Source of the DNA: Peteryoungia rhizophila
GTDB taxonomy: Bacteria > Pseudomonadota > Alphaproteobacteria > Rhizobiales > Rhizobiaceae
Direction of reading: 5' to 3'
DNA: 64,000 nt
NCBI RefSeq assembly: GCF_004912145.1
Contig: NZ_STGT01000002.1
Location: 372,001 to 436,000 of the forward strand
The position numbers were made by a program, and so were the translations under genes. Below, in pieces: positions 39,749 to 51,866 of this stretch; within the stretch, counting starts at the first letter, position 1, and each line of letters starts with the position of its first letter. The notes below the pieces were generated by a model. The model saw only the letters and a program-made list of their open reading frames with translations. It did no database searches and was not told where the DNA came from.

Positions 39749-40459
39749 TTACATGGCCTTGAGGTTCACCGCTTTCACGGCTTTTTCTTTGCGCTCGCTG
39801 TAGCGGTCGGTCAGGTGATCCGAGATGTCACGGGTCAGATAGGTGAACTTCACCAGTTCCTCGCACACATCAACGACGCGCTCGTAATAGGCGGAGGGCT
39901 TCATGCGGCCGTCGGCGTCGAACTCCTGATAGGCCTTGGCGACCGAGGACTGGTTCGGGATGGTGATCATCCGCATCCAGCGGCCGAGCAGGCGCATGGC
40001 GTTGATGGCGTTGAAGCTCTGCGAGCCGCCGGAGACCTGCATCACCGCCAGCGTCTTGCCCTGGGTTGGGCGAACCGCGCCGATCGACAGCGGGATCCAG
40101 TCGATCTGCGCCTTCATGATGCCGGTCAGGGTACCGTGACGTTCCGGGCTCACCCAAACCTGGCCCTCTGACCATTCGGAGAGGTCGCGCAATTCCTGCA
40201 CCTTGGGGTGGCTGACCGGTGCATCGTCGGGCAGAGGCAGGCCTGAAGGGTCGAACACCTTCACCTCGGCGCCGAAATGTTCGAGCAGGCGCTTGGTCTC
40301 CATCGCCAAAAGACGGCTGTAGGAGACCTGGCGCAAGGAGCCATAGAGGATCAGGATGCGTGGCTTGTGGGTGGAAAAGGGGCGCCGCAGCGCCTCCAGA
40401 TCCGGCATGCGCAGGTGGTCGAGATCGGCGGCGGGCAGGTCGGTATTCACATCAGACAA
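39749..40459 (-). CDS. arsH: ArsH, NADPH-dependent FMN reductase (organoarsenical oxidase)
   Basis: 236 residues from a TTG start ([31 protein letters not shown]) with GGAGG 9 nt upstream inside the arsC end; a GTG three codons later is the alternative. [13 protein letters not shown] is the flavodoxin-like FMN loop, and [22 protein letters not shown] the family signature. ArsH oxidises trivalent organoarsenicals to the less toxic pentavalent forms and can reduce quinones or Cr(VI). Last gene of the ars operon; overlaps arsC by 8 nt. Confidence 0.92.
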   Translation of the reverse strand: MSDVNTDLPAADLDHLRMPDLEALRRPFSTHKPRILILYGSLRQVSYSRLLAMETKRLLEHFGAEVKVFDPSGLPLPDDAPVSHPKVQELRDLSEWSEGQVWVSPERHGTLTGIMKAQIDWIPLSIGAVRPTQGKTLAVMQVSGGSQSFNAINAMRLLGRWMRMITIPNQSSVAKAYQEFDADGRMKPSAYYERVVDVCEELVKFTYLTRDISDHLTDRYSERKEKAVKAVNLKAM

Positions 40460-40877
40460 TGCGCTTGCCCTCCGCGTCGAGCACGGCCTCGCCGTCTTCC
40501 TTGACGAAGGCTGAGGTGAAGGCGTCAGCCGGCAGAATGTCGAGCACGACTTCCGATGGGCGGCAGAGGCGGGTTCCCATGTCGGTGACGACAAGCGGGC
40601 GGTTGATCAGCACAGGCGTGGTGATCATGGCGTCGAGAAGTTGATCGTCGGTCAGGGTCGGATCGGCCAGGCCGAGTTCCTCGTAGGGCGTACCCTTTTC
40701 GCGGATCGCCTGGCGGACAGTGAGGCCGGCATCGGCGATCATGGTTGCGAGGTCTTCCTTGCTTGGCGGTGCCTTCAGATATTCGATGACAACAGGCTCG
40801 ATGCCGGCATGGCGGATGAGGTCCAGCGTGTTGCGCGAGGTGCCACAGGCGGGGTTGTGATAGATGGTGACGGTCAT
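40452..40877 (-). CDS. arsC: arsenate reductase, glutaredoxin-dependent (ArsC)
   Basis: 141 residues. C11 in [12 protein letters not shown] is the catalytic Cys of the E. coli-type ArsC family; the Arg-rich anion pocket ([26 protein letters not shown]) is conserved. The enzyme reduces As(V) to As(III) with glutaredoxin/GSH. The ATG overlaps the stop of aqpS by 4 nt (ATGA). A second, unrelated arsenate reductase is encoded in the same operon. Confidence 0.93.
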   Translation of the reverse strand: MTVTIYHNPACGTSRNTLDLIRHAGIEPVVIEYLKAPPSKEDLATMIADAGLTVRQAIREKGTPYEELGLADPTLTDDQLLDAMITTPVLINRPLVVTDMGTRLCRPSEVVLDILPADAFTSAFVKEDGEAVLDAEGKRIV

Positions 40878-41575
40878 GGACGTTCCGTTCCTTCGGGTAT
40901 GATCGGGGGAATTTCGTTGCGGCTCTCGGCGAAGAGCCAGGCGGCAAACGCGGCTGCGATCAAGGCGCCAGCCATCTGTGCGAGAATGAAGCCGGTGAGG
41001 TCGATTGGGCGGATGCCGGCAAAAGTATTGGTCAGGCTGCGGGCGATCGCGACGGCCGGATTGGCAAAGGAGGTCGAGGCGGTGAACCAGTAGGCGGCCG
41101 TGATGTAGAGCCCGACCAGCATCGGAATGGCTTCCGTTTTGAAGCGCAGGCCGCCGAGAATGGTCAGCAGCAGGCCGAAGGTTGCGACCGCCTCTGCGCT
41201 CCACTGGGCCGATCCCGTGCGCACGGTCTCCGAGATCTGCAACATGGACAGGTCGAACATGGCATGGGCGATGAGCGTGCCGACGATGCCGCCAAGGATC
41301 TGGGCGAGCACGTATGGCAAGATGGCGGAGGTCTCCAACTCCTTGCGGAGAGCGAAGACCATTGTCACAACCGGGTTGAAATGGGCACCGGAGATGGGGC
41401 CGAGGATGGTGATCAGGACGAAAAGGATCGCGCCGGTCGGAATGGTGTTGCCGAGCAGCGAGACAGCGACGTCGTCGGAGAGTCGGTCCGCCATGATGCC
41501 GGAGCCGACGACCGTCGCGACGAGCATGGCGGTGCCGAGCGCCTCGGCTGCGAGGCGGCGGGAAAGATCGGCCAT
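40874..41575 (-). CDS. aqpS: AqpS aquaglyceroporin (MIP family), arsenite channel
   Basis: 233 residues with six membrane helices and two half-helices: N67-P68-V69 in GAHFNPVV (variant first NPA) and N171-P172-A173 in SFANPAVAIAR, with the selectivity Arg R178. In Sinorhizobium meliloti AqpS, encoded with arsR/arsC/arsH, lets arsenite out down its gradient and replaces an ArsB/Acr3 pump. The operon here has no pump gene, so the same mode is likely. It starts 5 nt beyond the stop of the phosphatase-type arsC. Confidence 0.92.
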   Translation of the reverse strand: MADLSRRLAAEALGTAMLVATVVGSGIMADRLSDDVAVSLLGNTIPTGAILFVLITILGPISGAHFNPVVTMVFALRKELETSAILPYVLAQILGGIVGTLIAHAMFDLSMLQISETVRTGSAQWSAEAVATFGLLLTILGGLRFKTEAIPMLVGLYITAAYWFTASTSFANPAVAIARSLTNTFAGIRPIDLTGFILAQMAGALIAAAFAAWLFAESRNEIPPIIPEGTERP

Positions 41576-41580
41576 GGTCT

Positions 41581-42090
41581 TCAGCCGGCCGTCTGTGTGC
41601 TACTGCCGATTTCGTTCAACCGCTTCTGCAGCGAGAGCTTGTCGAGGCTCATCATCGGCAGGCTGACGAAGATCGAAATGCGGTTGTTTAGCATGCGATA
41701 GGCGTCGGCAAACGCAAAATGGCGCTCGGATTCCGTGCCTTCGGCCGCGGCCGGATCAGGCACGCCCCAATGGGCGGTCATCGGCTGGCCCGGCCAGACC
41801 GGACAGGCTTCGGCGGCGGCGTTGTCGCAGACGGTGAAGACGAAATCGAGCTGCGGCGCGCCAGGCACGGCAAACTCGTCCCAGTTTTTGGAACGGGCGA
41901 AGCTGGTGTCGTAATTCGCCCCTTTCAGCAGCTGCAACGTATAGGGATGAACCTCACTCTTCGGCTGGGAGCCGGCAGAGTATGCTTTGAACTTGCCCTG
42001 GCCGAGCCGGTTCAGCAGGGCCTCGGCGATGATGGAGCGGGCAGAATTGCCGGTGCAGAGGAAGAGCACATTGTAGATCTTGTCGGTCAT
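41581..42090 (-). CDS. arsenate reductase, low-molecular-weight phosphatase type
   Basis: 169 residues. The P-loop C12-TGNSA-R18 (CX5R) and the following SIIAEALLN are those of LMW protein-tyrosine-phosphatase-like ArsC. Two more Cys, C87 and C95 (VCDNAAAEACPVW), sit where thioredoxin-coupled ArsC enzymes keep their redox pair. It should reduce As(V) by a Cys relay with thioredoxin. The operon thus has two arsenate reductases of different origin. Start ATG is 10 nt after the arsR stop. Confidence 0.9.
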   Translation of the reverse strand: MTDKIYNVLFLCTGNSARSIIAEALLNRLGQGKFKAYSAGSQPKSEVHPYTLQLLKGANYDTSFARSKNWDEFAVPGAPQLDFVFTVCDNAAAEACPVWPGQPMTAHWGVPDPAAAEGTESERHFAFADAYRMLNNRISIFVSLPMMSLDKLSLQKRLNEIGSSTQTAG

Positions 42091-42100
42091 GGCCGGTCTC

Positions 42101-42460
42101 TCAGTTGGGGCGTGCGGGTTGAAGCGTCGGGCTGCAGCAGGCGAGATCGTCGATCAGCGGCTGGCAGAGGCTGGCATTGCCGCCGCAGCAATCCTTGAGC
42201 AGGTACAGGGCGACGGCGCGGAAACAATCGAGATCGGCGCGGTATAGGATCGAGCGGCTCTGGCGCTCGCCCGAAACGAGCCCTGCCTGGGACAGTGTCG
42301 ACAGATGCGCCGACATGGTGTTCTGCGGCACACCGATCAGCCGCGCGAGCTCGCCCGCCGGAATGCCATCAGGTTCATGCGCCACGAGCAGGCGGAAAGT
42401 CTGAAGGCGCGTCGGCTGGGCCAGTGCGGCGAGTGCCGCAATCGTCATTTTTTCATCCAT
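42101..42460 (-). CDS. arsR: ArsR-family repressor of the arsenic operon
   Basis: 119 residues. The winged HTH is clear (GIPAGELARLIGVPQNTMSAHLSTLSQAGLVSGERQSRSILYRAD). Cys residues at 91-92 (DCCGGNASLC), 99 and 108-109 (LACC) form a C-terminal arsenite-binding site unlike the CVC site of E. coli ArsR, as in several rhizobial and actinobacterial ArsRs. An inverted repeat touching its start codon should be its own operator. A second ATG at 42448 is possible. Confidence 0.92.
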   Translation of the reverse strand: MDEKMTIAALAALAQPTRLQTFRLLVAHEPDGIPAGELARLIGVPQNTMSAHLSTLSQAGLVSGERQSRSILYRADLDCFRAVALYLLKDCCGGNASLCQPLIDDLACCSPTLQPARPN

Positions 42461-42480
42461 ATATCCAGAATAGTGGATAT
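42461..42480. promoter_or_regulatory. ArsR operator
   Basis: Perfect 7-bp inverted repeat ATATCCA / TGGATAT with a 6-nt spacer, directly next to the arsR start codon. Binding by ArsR would block transcription and ribosome access until arsenite is present. Size and position fit; binding is inferred. Confidence 0.7.
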
Positions 42481-42513
42481 GATTAGGGAGTCAACCAGAT
42501 CGGGCCAGTGGGC

Positions 42514-42547
42514 AAAGAAAAACCCCGGCGCCGAAGACACCGGGGTT
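42514..42547 (-). terminator. Rho-independent terminator of the glg operon after pgm
   Basis: Minus-strand stem AACCCCGG / CCGGGGTT with an 11-nt loop (42521-42528, 42540-42547), then TTTTTCTTT. It lies 30 nt after the pgm stop and just upstream of the arsR promoter, so the ars operon is insulated from glg transcription. Confidence 0.85.
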
Positions 42548-42576
42548 CTGAAGCGCAAGAGAATGTGTCTACATCC

Positions 42577-44208
<1,632 letters not shown>

Positions 44209-45648
44209 TTACTGGCCTTTCGAGACGAGGCGTTGATAAAGATCGGCATAGGTCGCGCCACTCCTGTTCCAGGAGACGTCCGACTTCATGCCCTGCTTCT
44301 GCATCTGCGACCAGAGTCTCTGGTCACTGTGCAGGCGGAGTGTGCGGCGGATCGCGTGGCGAAAGGCATCGGCGGTGACCGGAGCGAACTGCACGCCGGT
44401 TGCAACGCCTGCAGCGAGGGCGGCTTCGTTCGCATCGATGATGGTATCGGCAAGGCCACCCGTGCGGGCGACCAGCGGAATGCAGCCATAACGCAGGGCA
44501 TAAAGCTGTGTCAGGCCGCAAGGTTCGAAGCGTGACGGCACGAGAATGATGTCGGAGCCTGCCTGCATGAGATGCGAGAGTTTCTCGTCATAGCCGAGCA
44601 CCATGCCGACCCGACCGCGATTATAGGCGGCAGCGCCCTGCAGGGCCGCCTCGATGAAGCTGTCGCCGGAGCCCAGTATGGCGAGCTTGCCGCCGGCGTC
44701 GAGGATCTCGTCCAGTACTTCGGGCACGAGATCGAGACCCTTCTGCCAGGTGAGACGCGAGATGACGGCGAAGATCGGTCCGTCGTCGGCGTCCAGGCCG
44801 AAGCGTTCGTTCAGGGCTGCGCGGTTGCCGGCACGCTTCTTCAAGGTGGTGGCAGAATAGGCTGATGGCAGCAGTTCATCGGCAGAGGGGTTCCAGACAT
44901 CGGCGTCGATGCCGTTGACAATGCCGTAAAGGTCGGAGCCCCGGCTGGCGATCAGGCCTTCCAGCCCCATGCCGAATTCAGGTGTCAGGATTTCCTCGGC
45001 ATAAGACGGGCTGACTGTGGAGACCGCGTGCGAGGTGATGATGCCGCTCTTCAGGTAACTCAGCGTGCCATAATATTCGAGTGCCTCGTAGAAGGCGTGG
45101 CCGGGCAGTTCGAGATAAGGAAAGAGCGAGCCCGCGAACTGTCCCTGAAAGGCGATGTTATGAATGGTAATGAGGCTCGGGACTTCCGGGGCTTCCGCGT
45201 ATCGCATGTAGACTGGCACCAGTGCACTCTGCCAGTCATGCACATGGACGAGGTCGGGGATGAAGTCGGGCAGGATGCCGGCGGCGATTTCGGCACCGGC
45301 CTTGGATAGTACGGCAAAGCGTTTCCAGTTGTCGGGATAATCGCGGCCATCCGTCGCCAGATAGGGGCCACCCGATCGCTCGTAAAGCTGCGGGCAGTCG
45401 AGAATGAGAAGGTCCAGCCCCTCGTGGCGAGCGGAGAGAAGGGTTGCCCGCTCATCGAGCAGGGAATCGAAGTCGTAGACCTTCTTCGGCTTCTTGACCG
45501 CCTTCATCACCGCCGGATAGCCGGGGATGAGCGTCTTCGTCTCGACGCCATGGGCGGCGAGCGCAATCGGCAACGCGCCCGCGACGTCGGCGAGGCCTCC
45601 GGTCTTGATCAGTGGATAAAGTTCGGAGGCAACCGAGAGGACCTTCAT
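44209..45648 (-). CDS. glgA: glycogen synthase (ADP-glucose type, GT5)
   Basis: 479 residues from the ATG of [22 protein letters not shown]; a longer in-frame opening to 45696 is not supported. K15-TGGL is the ADP-glucose-binding motif, and [25 protein letters not shown] near the end is the conserved GT5 region. It adds glucose from ADP-glucose to the non-reducing end of glycogen. The gene lies between glgC (8 nt) and pgm (3 nt). Confidence 0.95.
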   Translation of the reverse strand: MKVLSVASELYPLIKTGGLADVAGALPIALAAHGVETKTLIPGYPAVMKAVKKPKKVYDFDSLLDERATLLSARHEGLDLLILDCPQLYERSGGPYLATDGRDYPDNWKRFAVLSKAGAEIAAGILPDFIPDLVHVHDWQSALVPVYMRYAEAPEVPSLITIHNIAFQGQFAGSLFPYLELPGHAFYEALEYYGTLSYLKSGIITSHAVSTVSPSYAEEILTPEFGMGLEGLIASRGSDLYGIVNGIDADVWNPSADELLPSAYSATTLKKRAGNRAALNERFGLDADDGPIFAVISRLTWQKGLDLVPEVLDEILDAGGKLAILGSGDSFIEAALQGAAAYNRGRVGMVLGYDEKLSHLMQAGSDIILVPSRFEPCGLTQLYALRYGCIPLVARTGGLADTIIDANEAALAAGVATGVQFAPVTADAFRHAIRRTLRLHSDQRLWSQMQKQGMKSDVSWNRSGATYADLYQRLVSKGQ

Positions 45649-45656
45649 GGATGTGT

Positions 45657-46916
45657 CTAACCCAGTTTGTCGAGCATGGCCTGGGTGATCAGGCATATGC
45701 CGTTTTCGCTGCGGCGGAAGCGTTTGGCATCCATTTCCGGGTCCTCGCCGACGATCAGGCCTTCGGGGATCACCACGCCATGGTCTATCACGACATTCGT
45801 GAGCCGCGCATGACGGCCGATCTGCACCTTGGGCAGGACGACGGCACCTTCGAGGCGGGAATAGGAATTGGCGCGAACACCCGTGAACAGCAGGCTCTTG
45901 TAGAGTGATGAGCCGGAGATGATGCAGTCGCCGGAGACGAGCGACGAGATCGCCGAGCCGCGCCGTCCCTCGTCGTCATGGACGAACTTGGCGGGCGGTG
46001 TGTTCTCGGAATAGGTCCAGATCGGCCAGGTCTTGTCGTAGAGATCGAGTTCCGGAACGATGTCGGTCAGGTCGATATTGGCCTGCCAGTAGGCATCGAT
46101 CGTGCCGACATCGCGCCAGTAGGGGGTGCGCTCGAAGTCGGAGCGGACGCAGGATTGCGCGAAGCGGTGGGCCACCGCCTTGCCGCTCTTGACCACGTAG
46201 GGGATGATGTCCTTGCCGAAGTCGCGGCTGGAATCTGGATCTGCGGCGTCACGGCGCAGCAGTTCCATCAGGAACTTGGTGTTGAAGACATAGATGCCCA
46301 TCGAGGCGAGCGCCCGCTCCTCGTCGCCCGGAATGCCCGGCGGGTCGGCTGGCTTTTCGACGAAGTCGATGATGCGGTCTGTGGCGTCGACATGCATGAC
46401 ACCGAAACCGACCGCTTCCATGCGCGGGACTTCGAGGCAGCCGATGGTGACGTCGGCGCCGGTATCCACATGCTGCTGGAGCATGAGTTCGTAGTCCATC
46501 TTGTAGATGTGGTCGCCGGCGAGGATGACCATGTATTCCGGCGCGTAGGATTCGATGATGTCGGCGTTCTGGAAGACGGCGTCGGCGGTGCCTTCATACC
46601 ACTGGGTTTCCGAGACGCGCTGGGACGCCGGCAGGATGTCGAAGCTCTCGTTACGCTCGGGGCGGAAGAAGTTCCAGCCGAGCTGCATGTGACGGATCAG
46701 CGAATGGGCCTTGTACTGGGTGGCAACGCCGATACGGCGGATGCCGGAATTGAGGGCGTTGGACAAGGCGAAATCGATGATGCGGGCCTTGCCGCCGAAG
46801 TAGACGGCGGGTTTTGCGCGTCGGTCGGTCAGCTCTTTGAGGCGGCTTCCGCGACCGCCGGCCAGCACATAGGCCATGGCATCGCGTGACAGGCTTTTTG
46901 TTTTCTTTTCCGTCAT
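45657..46916 (-). CDS. glgC: glucose-1-phosphate adenylyltransferase
   Basis: 419 residues. [39 protein letters not shown] is the classic ADP-glucose pyrophosphorylase N terminus (nucleotide loop and effector Lys/Arg), [12 protein letters not shown] and [10 protein letters not shown] are substrate motifs, and the C-terminal left-handed beta-helix is present. It makes ADP-glucose, the committed step, usually activated by fructose 6-phosphate and pyruvate in rhizobia. Start is 13 nt beyond the glgB stop. Confidence 0.96.
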   Translation of the reverse strand: MTEKKTKSLSRDAMAYVLAGGRGSRLKELTDRRAKPAVYFGGKARIIDFALSNALNSGIRRIGVATQYKAHSLIRHMQLGWNFFRPERNESFDILPASQRVSETQWYEGTADAVFQNADIIESYAPEYMVILAGDHIYKMDYELMLQQHVDTGADVTIGCLEVPRMEAVGFGVMHVDATDRIIDFVEKPADPPGIPGDEERALASMGIYVFNTKFLMELLRRDAADPDSSRDFGKDIIPYVVKSGKAVAHRFAQSCVRSDFERTPYWRDVGTIDAYWQANIDLTDIVPELDLYDKTWPIWTYSENTPPAKFVHDDEGRRGSAISSLVSGDCIISGSSLYKSLLFTGVRANSYSRLEGAVVLPKVQIGRHARLTNVVIDHGVVIPEGLIVGEDPEMDAKRFRRSENGICLITQAMLDKLG

Positions 46917-46929
46917 GTGTATCCTCCCC

Positions 46930-49143
46930 TTACTGTTCCAATTCCAGCATGATCACGGCGAGCGGCGGCAGGGTCACACCTGCTTTTGCCCATCCGCTTC
47001 CCGTGGCATGCGCCTCCACGCGACCACCATTGCCCTTGCCGCTACCGCCATAGATTTCGGCATCGGTATTCAGTATCTCACGCCAACGGCCGGCCGCAGG
47101 CAAGCTCAATTCGTAGCGTTCATGAAAGGTCGGAGTGAGATTGCAGATGACGGCGATCGGCTTTTCACCGGGTGCCTTGCGCAGCCAGGCAAAAACCGAA
47201 TTGTCCTGGTCGTCGCCGACGATCCATTCGAAGCCCTCACCCTCGCAGTCACGGGCATGAAGTGCGGCCTTCGCGCGATAGGTCAGGTTGAGATCACGCA
47301 CGAGGCGGCGCATGCCTTCATGCGGCGCGTAATCGAGCAGGTTCCAATCGAGTGAGCGCTCCTCCGACCATTCGCCCCACTGGGCGAATTCCTGGCCCAT
47401 GAACAGCAGCTTCTTGCCGGGATGGCCCCACATCAAGCCGTAATAGGCACGGAGATTGGCGAATTTTTGCCAGTCGTCGCCGGGCATCTTGGCGATCATC
47501 GAACCCTTGCCGTGCACGACTTCGTCATGGGAAATTGGCAGGACGAAGTTTTCCGAGAAGGCGTAGAGCAGGCCAAATGTCAGTTCGTTGTGGTGGTGCT
47601 TCCGGTAGATCGGGTCCCGAGCGAAATAGCTCAGTGTGTCGTGCATGAAACCCATGTTCCACTTGAAGCCGAAGCCGAGCCCACCTTCGTGGACGGGCTG
47701 CGAGACCTTGGGCCAGGAGGTGCTCTCCTCAGCAATGGTCATGATGCCGGGGTGGCTGCCATAGGCATGGTGGTTCATCTGCTGGAGGAAGCGGACCGCC
47801 TCCAGGTTTTCGCGGCCACCATACTCGTTGGGGATCCACTCGCCTTCCTTGCGCGAATAATCCAGGTAGAGCATCGAGGCAACGGCATCGACGCGTAGCC
47901 CGTCGAGATGGAATTTCTCGGCCCAGTAAAGCGCGTTGTTGATCAGGTAGGACAGGACTTCCTGTCGGCCGAAATTGTAGATCGCCGTGTTCCAGTCCGG
48001 GTGAAAGCCCTGGCGCGGATCGGCATGTTCATAGAGCGCGGTGCCGTCGAAGTGGCGCAGCCCGTGCGCGTCGGTCGGAAAGTGTGCCGGCACCCAGTCG
48101 AGGATGACGCCGAGGCCGACCTTGTGGCAACCGTTGACGAAGCGGGCGAAACCCTCCGGCTCGCCGAAGCGGGCGCTCGGCGCATAGAGGCCGGTCGTCT
48201 GGTAACCCCAGGAGGGATCGTAGGGGTGCTCGGTGACCGGCATGAATTCGATATGGCTGAAGCCCATGTCGACGCAGTAGGGGATAAGCCGGGCCGCCAT
48301 TTCATCCCAGGACAGCATGGAGCCGTCGTCGCGGCGTTGCCACGAGCCGGCATGGACCTCGTAGATGGAGATCGGCTGACGGCGCTGGTCGATGCTCGCC
48401 CAGTGCTTGCGATGCGCTTCGTCATCCCAGGCCTGTTCAAGCTCTGCGGTGGTGACGGAGGCGTTCTTCGGGCGAAGCTCCGCGCGGCGGGCAAAAGGGT
48501 CGGCTTTCAGCGGCTGAAGTTCGCCATGCGGGCCGACGATCTCGAACTTGTAAGTGGCGCCGGCACGCACGTCGGGCGCGAAGATTTCCCAGATGCCGGT
48601 ATCGCGGCGCAGGCGCATGACATGCCGGCGGCCGTCCCAATCGTTGAAATCGCCGACAACCGAAACACGGCGCGCATTGGGGGCCCAGACGGCAAAGTGG
48701 AATCCATCGACGCCTTGGTGCTTGATCGGGTGGGCGCCCATCTTGTCGAAGAGGCGCAAGTGCGAGCCTTCTTTGATGAAGTAATCGTCCATCGGCCCGA
48801 GGATCGGCCAGAAACTGTAGGGGTCGGTCACCGTCCATTCGGCGTCGCCCCGCGTGGCGCGGTAGCGGACCGGCAGGACGCCATCTAGCTTGACGGGTCC
48901 GGAGAAGAAACCGGCGTCGTGATGCCGGACCAGCTCGCCGAGCTGCTCTCCTGCGAGATTGTAGGCGACCACGGTCTCGGCGCCGGGGATGAAGCAGCGG
49001 GCGACATGGCCCTTGCCTGCCTCGTGGACCCCGAGAAAGGCAAAGGGATCGCCGTGGGATCCGTGGATGATCGCTTCGATTTCTGCTGCCGACGGTGTGT
49101 CCGGCTTCGCTACGTCACCGCTCCTCTTCGGTGATTTTGCCAT
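46930..49143 (-). CDS. glgB: 1,4-alpha-glucan branching enzyme
   Basis: 737 residues from the ATG at 49143, which overlaps the glgP stop by one base (TGATG). The N-terminal domain ([22 protein letters not shown]) precedes a CBM48 ([27 protein letters not shown]) and the GH13 barrel. The nucleophile Asp is at about residue 419 in [17 protein letters not shown], and the acid Glu in [11 protein letters not shown]. It moves short alpha-1,4 chains to make alpha-1,6 branches. Second gene of the operon. Confidence 0.95.
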   Translation of the reverse strand: MAKSPKRSGDVAKPDTPSAAEIEAIIHGSHGDPFAFLGVHEAGKGHVARCFIPGAETVVAYNLAGEQLGELVRHHDAGFFSGPVKLDGVLPVRYRATRGDAEWTVTDPYSFWPILGPMDDYFIKEGSHLRLFDKMGAHPIKHQGVDGFHFAVWAPNARRVSVVGDFNDWDGRRHVMRLRRDTGIWEIFAPDVRAGATYKFEIVGPHGELQPLKADPFARRAELRPKNASVTTAELEQAWDDEAHRKHWASIDQRRQPISIYEVHAGSWQRRDDGSMLSWDEMAARLIPYCVDMGFSHIEFMPVTEHPYDPSWGYQTTGLYAPSARFGEPEGFARFVNGCHKVGLGVILDWVPAHFPTDAHGLRHFDGTALYEHADPRQGFHPDWNTAIYNFGRQEVLSYLINNALYWAEKFHLDGLRVDAVASMLYLDYSRKEGEWIPNEYGGRENLEAVRFLQQMNHHAYGSHPGIMTIAEESTSWPKVSQPVHEGGLGFGFKWNMGFMHDTLSYFARDPIYRKHHHNELTFGLLYAFSENFVLPISHDEVVHGKGSMIAKMPGDDWQKFANLRAYYGLMWGHPGKKLLFMGQEFAQWGEWSEERSLDWNLLDYAPHEGMRRLVRDLNLTYRAKAALHARDCEGEGFEWIVGDDQDNSVFAWLRKAPGEKPIAVICNLTPTFHERYELSLPAAGRWREILNTDAEIYGGSGKGNGGRVEAHATGSGWAKAGVTLPPLAVIMLELEQ

Positions 49144-51605
49144 CAAGCTCTCCAGATGTCCGCATTGTACTGCCGGATGGTACGGTCCGACGAGAACCAG
49201 CCCATGCGCGCCGTGTTGCGGATGGTCTTGGAATACCAGGCAGACGTATCGGTCCAGATATCGTCCACCTGACGCTGTGCCTGGGCATAGGCGTCGAAAT
49301 CGGCGGCGACCATGAACCAGTCATGCTGGTAGATGCCCTGCATCAACTCGGCGTAACGGTCGCGATCGTCGGGCGAAAAGACGCCCGATGCGATCGAGGA
49401 CAATGCCTGCTGCAGTTCGCGCGAGGCGTCGATTGCGGCGCGGGGATTGTGCCCCTCGGCGCGCACGCGACCGACCTCGTCTGCGGTCATTCCAAAAATC
49501 ACGATGTTCTCCTCGCCCACATGATCGCGCATTTCGACATTGGCGCCGTCGAGCGTTCCAATGGTCAGTGCACCGTTCAACGCAAACTTCATGTTGCCGG
49601 TTCCGGACGCTTCCATGCCGGCGGTGGAAATCTGCTCGGAGAGGTCGGCCGCGGGGACCATGACTTCGGCAAGAGAGACGTTGTAGTTCGGGATGAAGAC
49701 GACCTTGAGCAGGCCTCGGACCGATGGATCGGTGTTGATGACGCGGGCGACATCGTTGGCAAGTTTGATGATCAGCTTGGCATTGTGGTAGCTGGGCGCT
49801 GCCTTGCCGGCGAAGAGTTTCACGCGTGGAACCCAGTCGCGTTCCGGATGGGAGCGGATCTGGTCGAAGAGGGCGACCGTCTCGATGATGTTGAGAAGCT
49901 GGCGCTTGTATTCGTGAATGCGCTTGATCTGGATGTCGAACATCGCATGCGGATCGAGCTTTATGCCCATGCGGCTTGCGACCAGGCCCGCGAGCTTCTG
50001 CTTGTTGGCGAATTTCACCGCCGCAAATTTCTGCTGGAAGGCCGCATCGTCGGCAAAGGCATCGAGGTCTTTGAGCTTGGTTGCGTCGTCGAGGAAGGCC
50101 GGACCGATCGCTTCCTTCAGCAGGTCGGTCAGGTCAGGATTGCACTGCATGAGCCAGCGGCGCGGTGTGATCCCGTTGGTCTTGTTGTTGATGCGCGTCG
50201 GATACAGCTTGTGGAGATCGGAGAAGACCGTCTCCTTCATCAGTTCGGTGTGCAGGGCCGAGACGCCGTTGATCGAGTGGGAGCCCATGAAGGCGAGATT
50301 GCCCATGCGCACGCGCCGATCGCCGCTTTCGTCGATCAGCGAGATCTGGCGGATTTCATGGTCGTTGAAACCACGGTTCTTGCGTGCGTCGAGCAGGATC
50401 TTGGCATTGATCGCATAGACGAGCTGCATGTGACGCGGCAGGAGGCGTTCGAAGAGCGGGACCGGCCAGCTTTCCAGCGCCTCCGGCAAAAGCGTGTGGT
50501 TGGTGTAGGAGAAGGTCTTCGAGGAAATTTCCCAGGCATCATTGAAGGCGACGCCGTGCACGTCGACCAGGAGGCGCATGAGTTCGACGACGGAGACGGC
50601 CGGGTGCGTGTCGTTGAGCTGGATCGCGACCTTGTCGGGCATCTGTGCGAGCGTGTTGCCCTGCTGCAGGTGGCGCCGGACGATGTCCTGGAGTGAGGCC
50701 GAACAGAAGAAGAATTCCTGGCGCAGGCGCAGTTCCTGGCCGGCCGACGTCGCATCGGCAGGATAGAGAACGCGGGTCAGGGATTCCGCCTTGTTGCTCT
50801 CGCGGAGCGCGCCGATGTGGTCCCCGGCGTTGAAGGCGTCGAGCAGAATCGGGTCGATCGGTTGCGCCGACCACAGGCGCAGCGTGTTGACGCGTTCGCC
50901 GCGCCAGCCGACAGCCGGCGTATCGAAGGCGGTTGCGATGACGCGTTCGCCCTGTTTCCAGACGTAACGGGGCTCGCCGTCGGGACCTTCCGTTGTCTCG
51001 ACCGTGCCGCCATAGCCGACTTCATAGGAGCTTTCGCGGCGCTCGAATTCCCAGGGATTGCCATGGGCGAGCCAGCTTTCCGGCAGTTCGACCTGCCAGC
51101 CTTCGGCCATCTGCTGGCGGAAGAGGCCATGTACATAACGAATGCCATAGCCATAGGCCGGGATGTTGACGGTCGCCATACTCTCCATGAAGCAGGCGGC
51201 GAGACGGCCGAGGCCGCCGTTGCCGAGGGCTGCGTCCGGCTCGAGGCCTGCGATCACGTCGAACTCGACCGAGAGAGACTGCAGCGCCTGGCGCATGTCA
51301 TCCATCAGGCCCAAGTTCGACATGGCGTCGCGCAACAGGCGGCCGATGAGGAATTCGAGCGATAGGTAATAAACCCGCTTTCCATTGTTCATGTAGGTGT
51401 TGCGGGTGGATTCCATCCATGTGTCGATGATGCGGTCACGCACAACGAGGATGGTCGCTGTCAGCCAGTCATGCGGGGTGGCGACCTTGGCATCCTTGCC
51501 GATGCTGTAGGTCAGCTTTTCCATGATCTCGCCGGCCAAGGCGTCCGGATCGGAAACTTCGCGCTTGGGAAGGGGAAGGTCGACTTTGTGGGGAGTCTTG
51601 ATCAT
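49143..51605 (-). CDS. glgP: glycogen phosphorylase
   Basis: 820 residues. The PLP site EASGTGNMKFALNGALTIGTLDGANVE (pyridoxal Lys in NMKF) and the N-terminal NNGKRVYYLSLEFLIGRLL plus PDAALGNGGLGRLAACFMESMATV are diagnostic. It phosphorolyses glycogen to glucose 1-phosphate, which pgm, encoded in the same operon, converts further. It leads the operon glgP-glgB-glgC-glgA-pgm, the arrangement known in Agrobacterium. 261 nt upstream probably carry the operon promoter. Confidence 0.95.
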   Translation of the reverse strand: MIKTPHKVDLPLPKREVSDPDALAGEIMEKLTYSIGKDAKVATPHDWLTATILVVRDRIIDTWMESTRNTYMNNGKRVYYLSLEFLIGRLLRDAMSNLGLMDDMRQALQSLSVEFDVIAGLEPDAALGNGGLGRLAACFMESMATVNIPAYGYGIRYVHGLFRQQMAEGWQVELPESWLAHGNPWEFERRESSYEVGYGGTVETTEGPDGEPRYVWKQGERVIATAFDTPAVGWRGERVNTLRLWSAQPIDPILLDAFNAGDHIGALRESNKAESLTRVLYPADATSAGQELRLRQEFFFCSASLQDIVRRHLQQGNTLAQMPDKVAIQLNDTHPAVSVVELMRLLVDVHGVAFNDAWEISSKTFSYTNHTLLPEALESWPVPLFERLLPRHMQLVYAINAKILLDARKNRGFNDHEIRQISLIDESGDRRVRMGNLAFMGSHSINGVSALHTELMKETVFSDLHKLYPTRINNKTNGITPRRWLMQCNPDLTDLLKEAIGPAFLDDATKLKDLDAFADDAAFQQKFAAVKFANKQKLAGLVASRMGIKLDPHAMFDIQIKRIHEYKRQLLNIIETVALFDQIRSHPERDWVPRVKLFAGKAAPSYHNAKLIIKLANDVARVINTDPSVRGLLKVVFIPNYNVSLAEVMVPAADLSEQISTAGMEASGTGNMKFALNGALTIGTLDGANVEMRDHVGEENIVIFGMTADEVGRVRAEGHNPRAAIDASRELQQALSSIASGVFSPDDRDRYAELMQGIYQHDWFMVAADFDAYAQAQRQVDDIWTDTSAWYSKTIRNTARMGWFSSDRTIRQYNADIWRA

Positions 51606-51805
51606 CGGTCCGCCTGGCGTTGTTCGTTTCTCCGGGCGGCTCCGATGCGATCGCAGGCGCCGACCCCTGGGACGTCAGTTTACGCATCGAAATGGAACAG
51701 TTGCAACAGGGGCGGGCGGGCGCGCTCAATTTTGTTGGAGATGCCTGGAAGGGCTGCAAGTTTATGAATTGACTTGTTTATCCCGACATTGCGAAGATAC
51801 GATAA

Positions 51806-51830
51806 GACCGCAGTCTTGGCGACTGCGGTC
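51806..51830 (-). terminator. inverted repeat, likely terminator of the TadG/VWA gene
   Basis: Perfect 10-bp stem GACCGCAGTC / GACTGCGGTC with a 5-nt loop, 37 nt past the VWA gene stop on the minus strand. The following bases (TTATCGTATC) are only mildly U-rich. It separates this gene from glgP. Confidence 0.6.
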
Positions 51831-51866
51831 GAATTTCAGGAAAAATCCAAAACGTTTTGGATGTGG

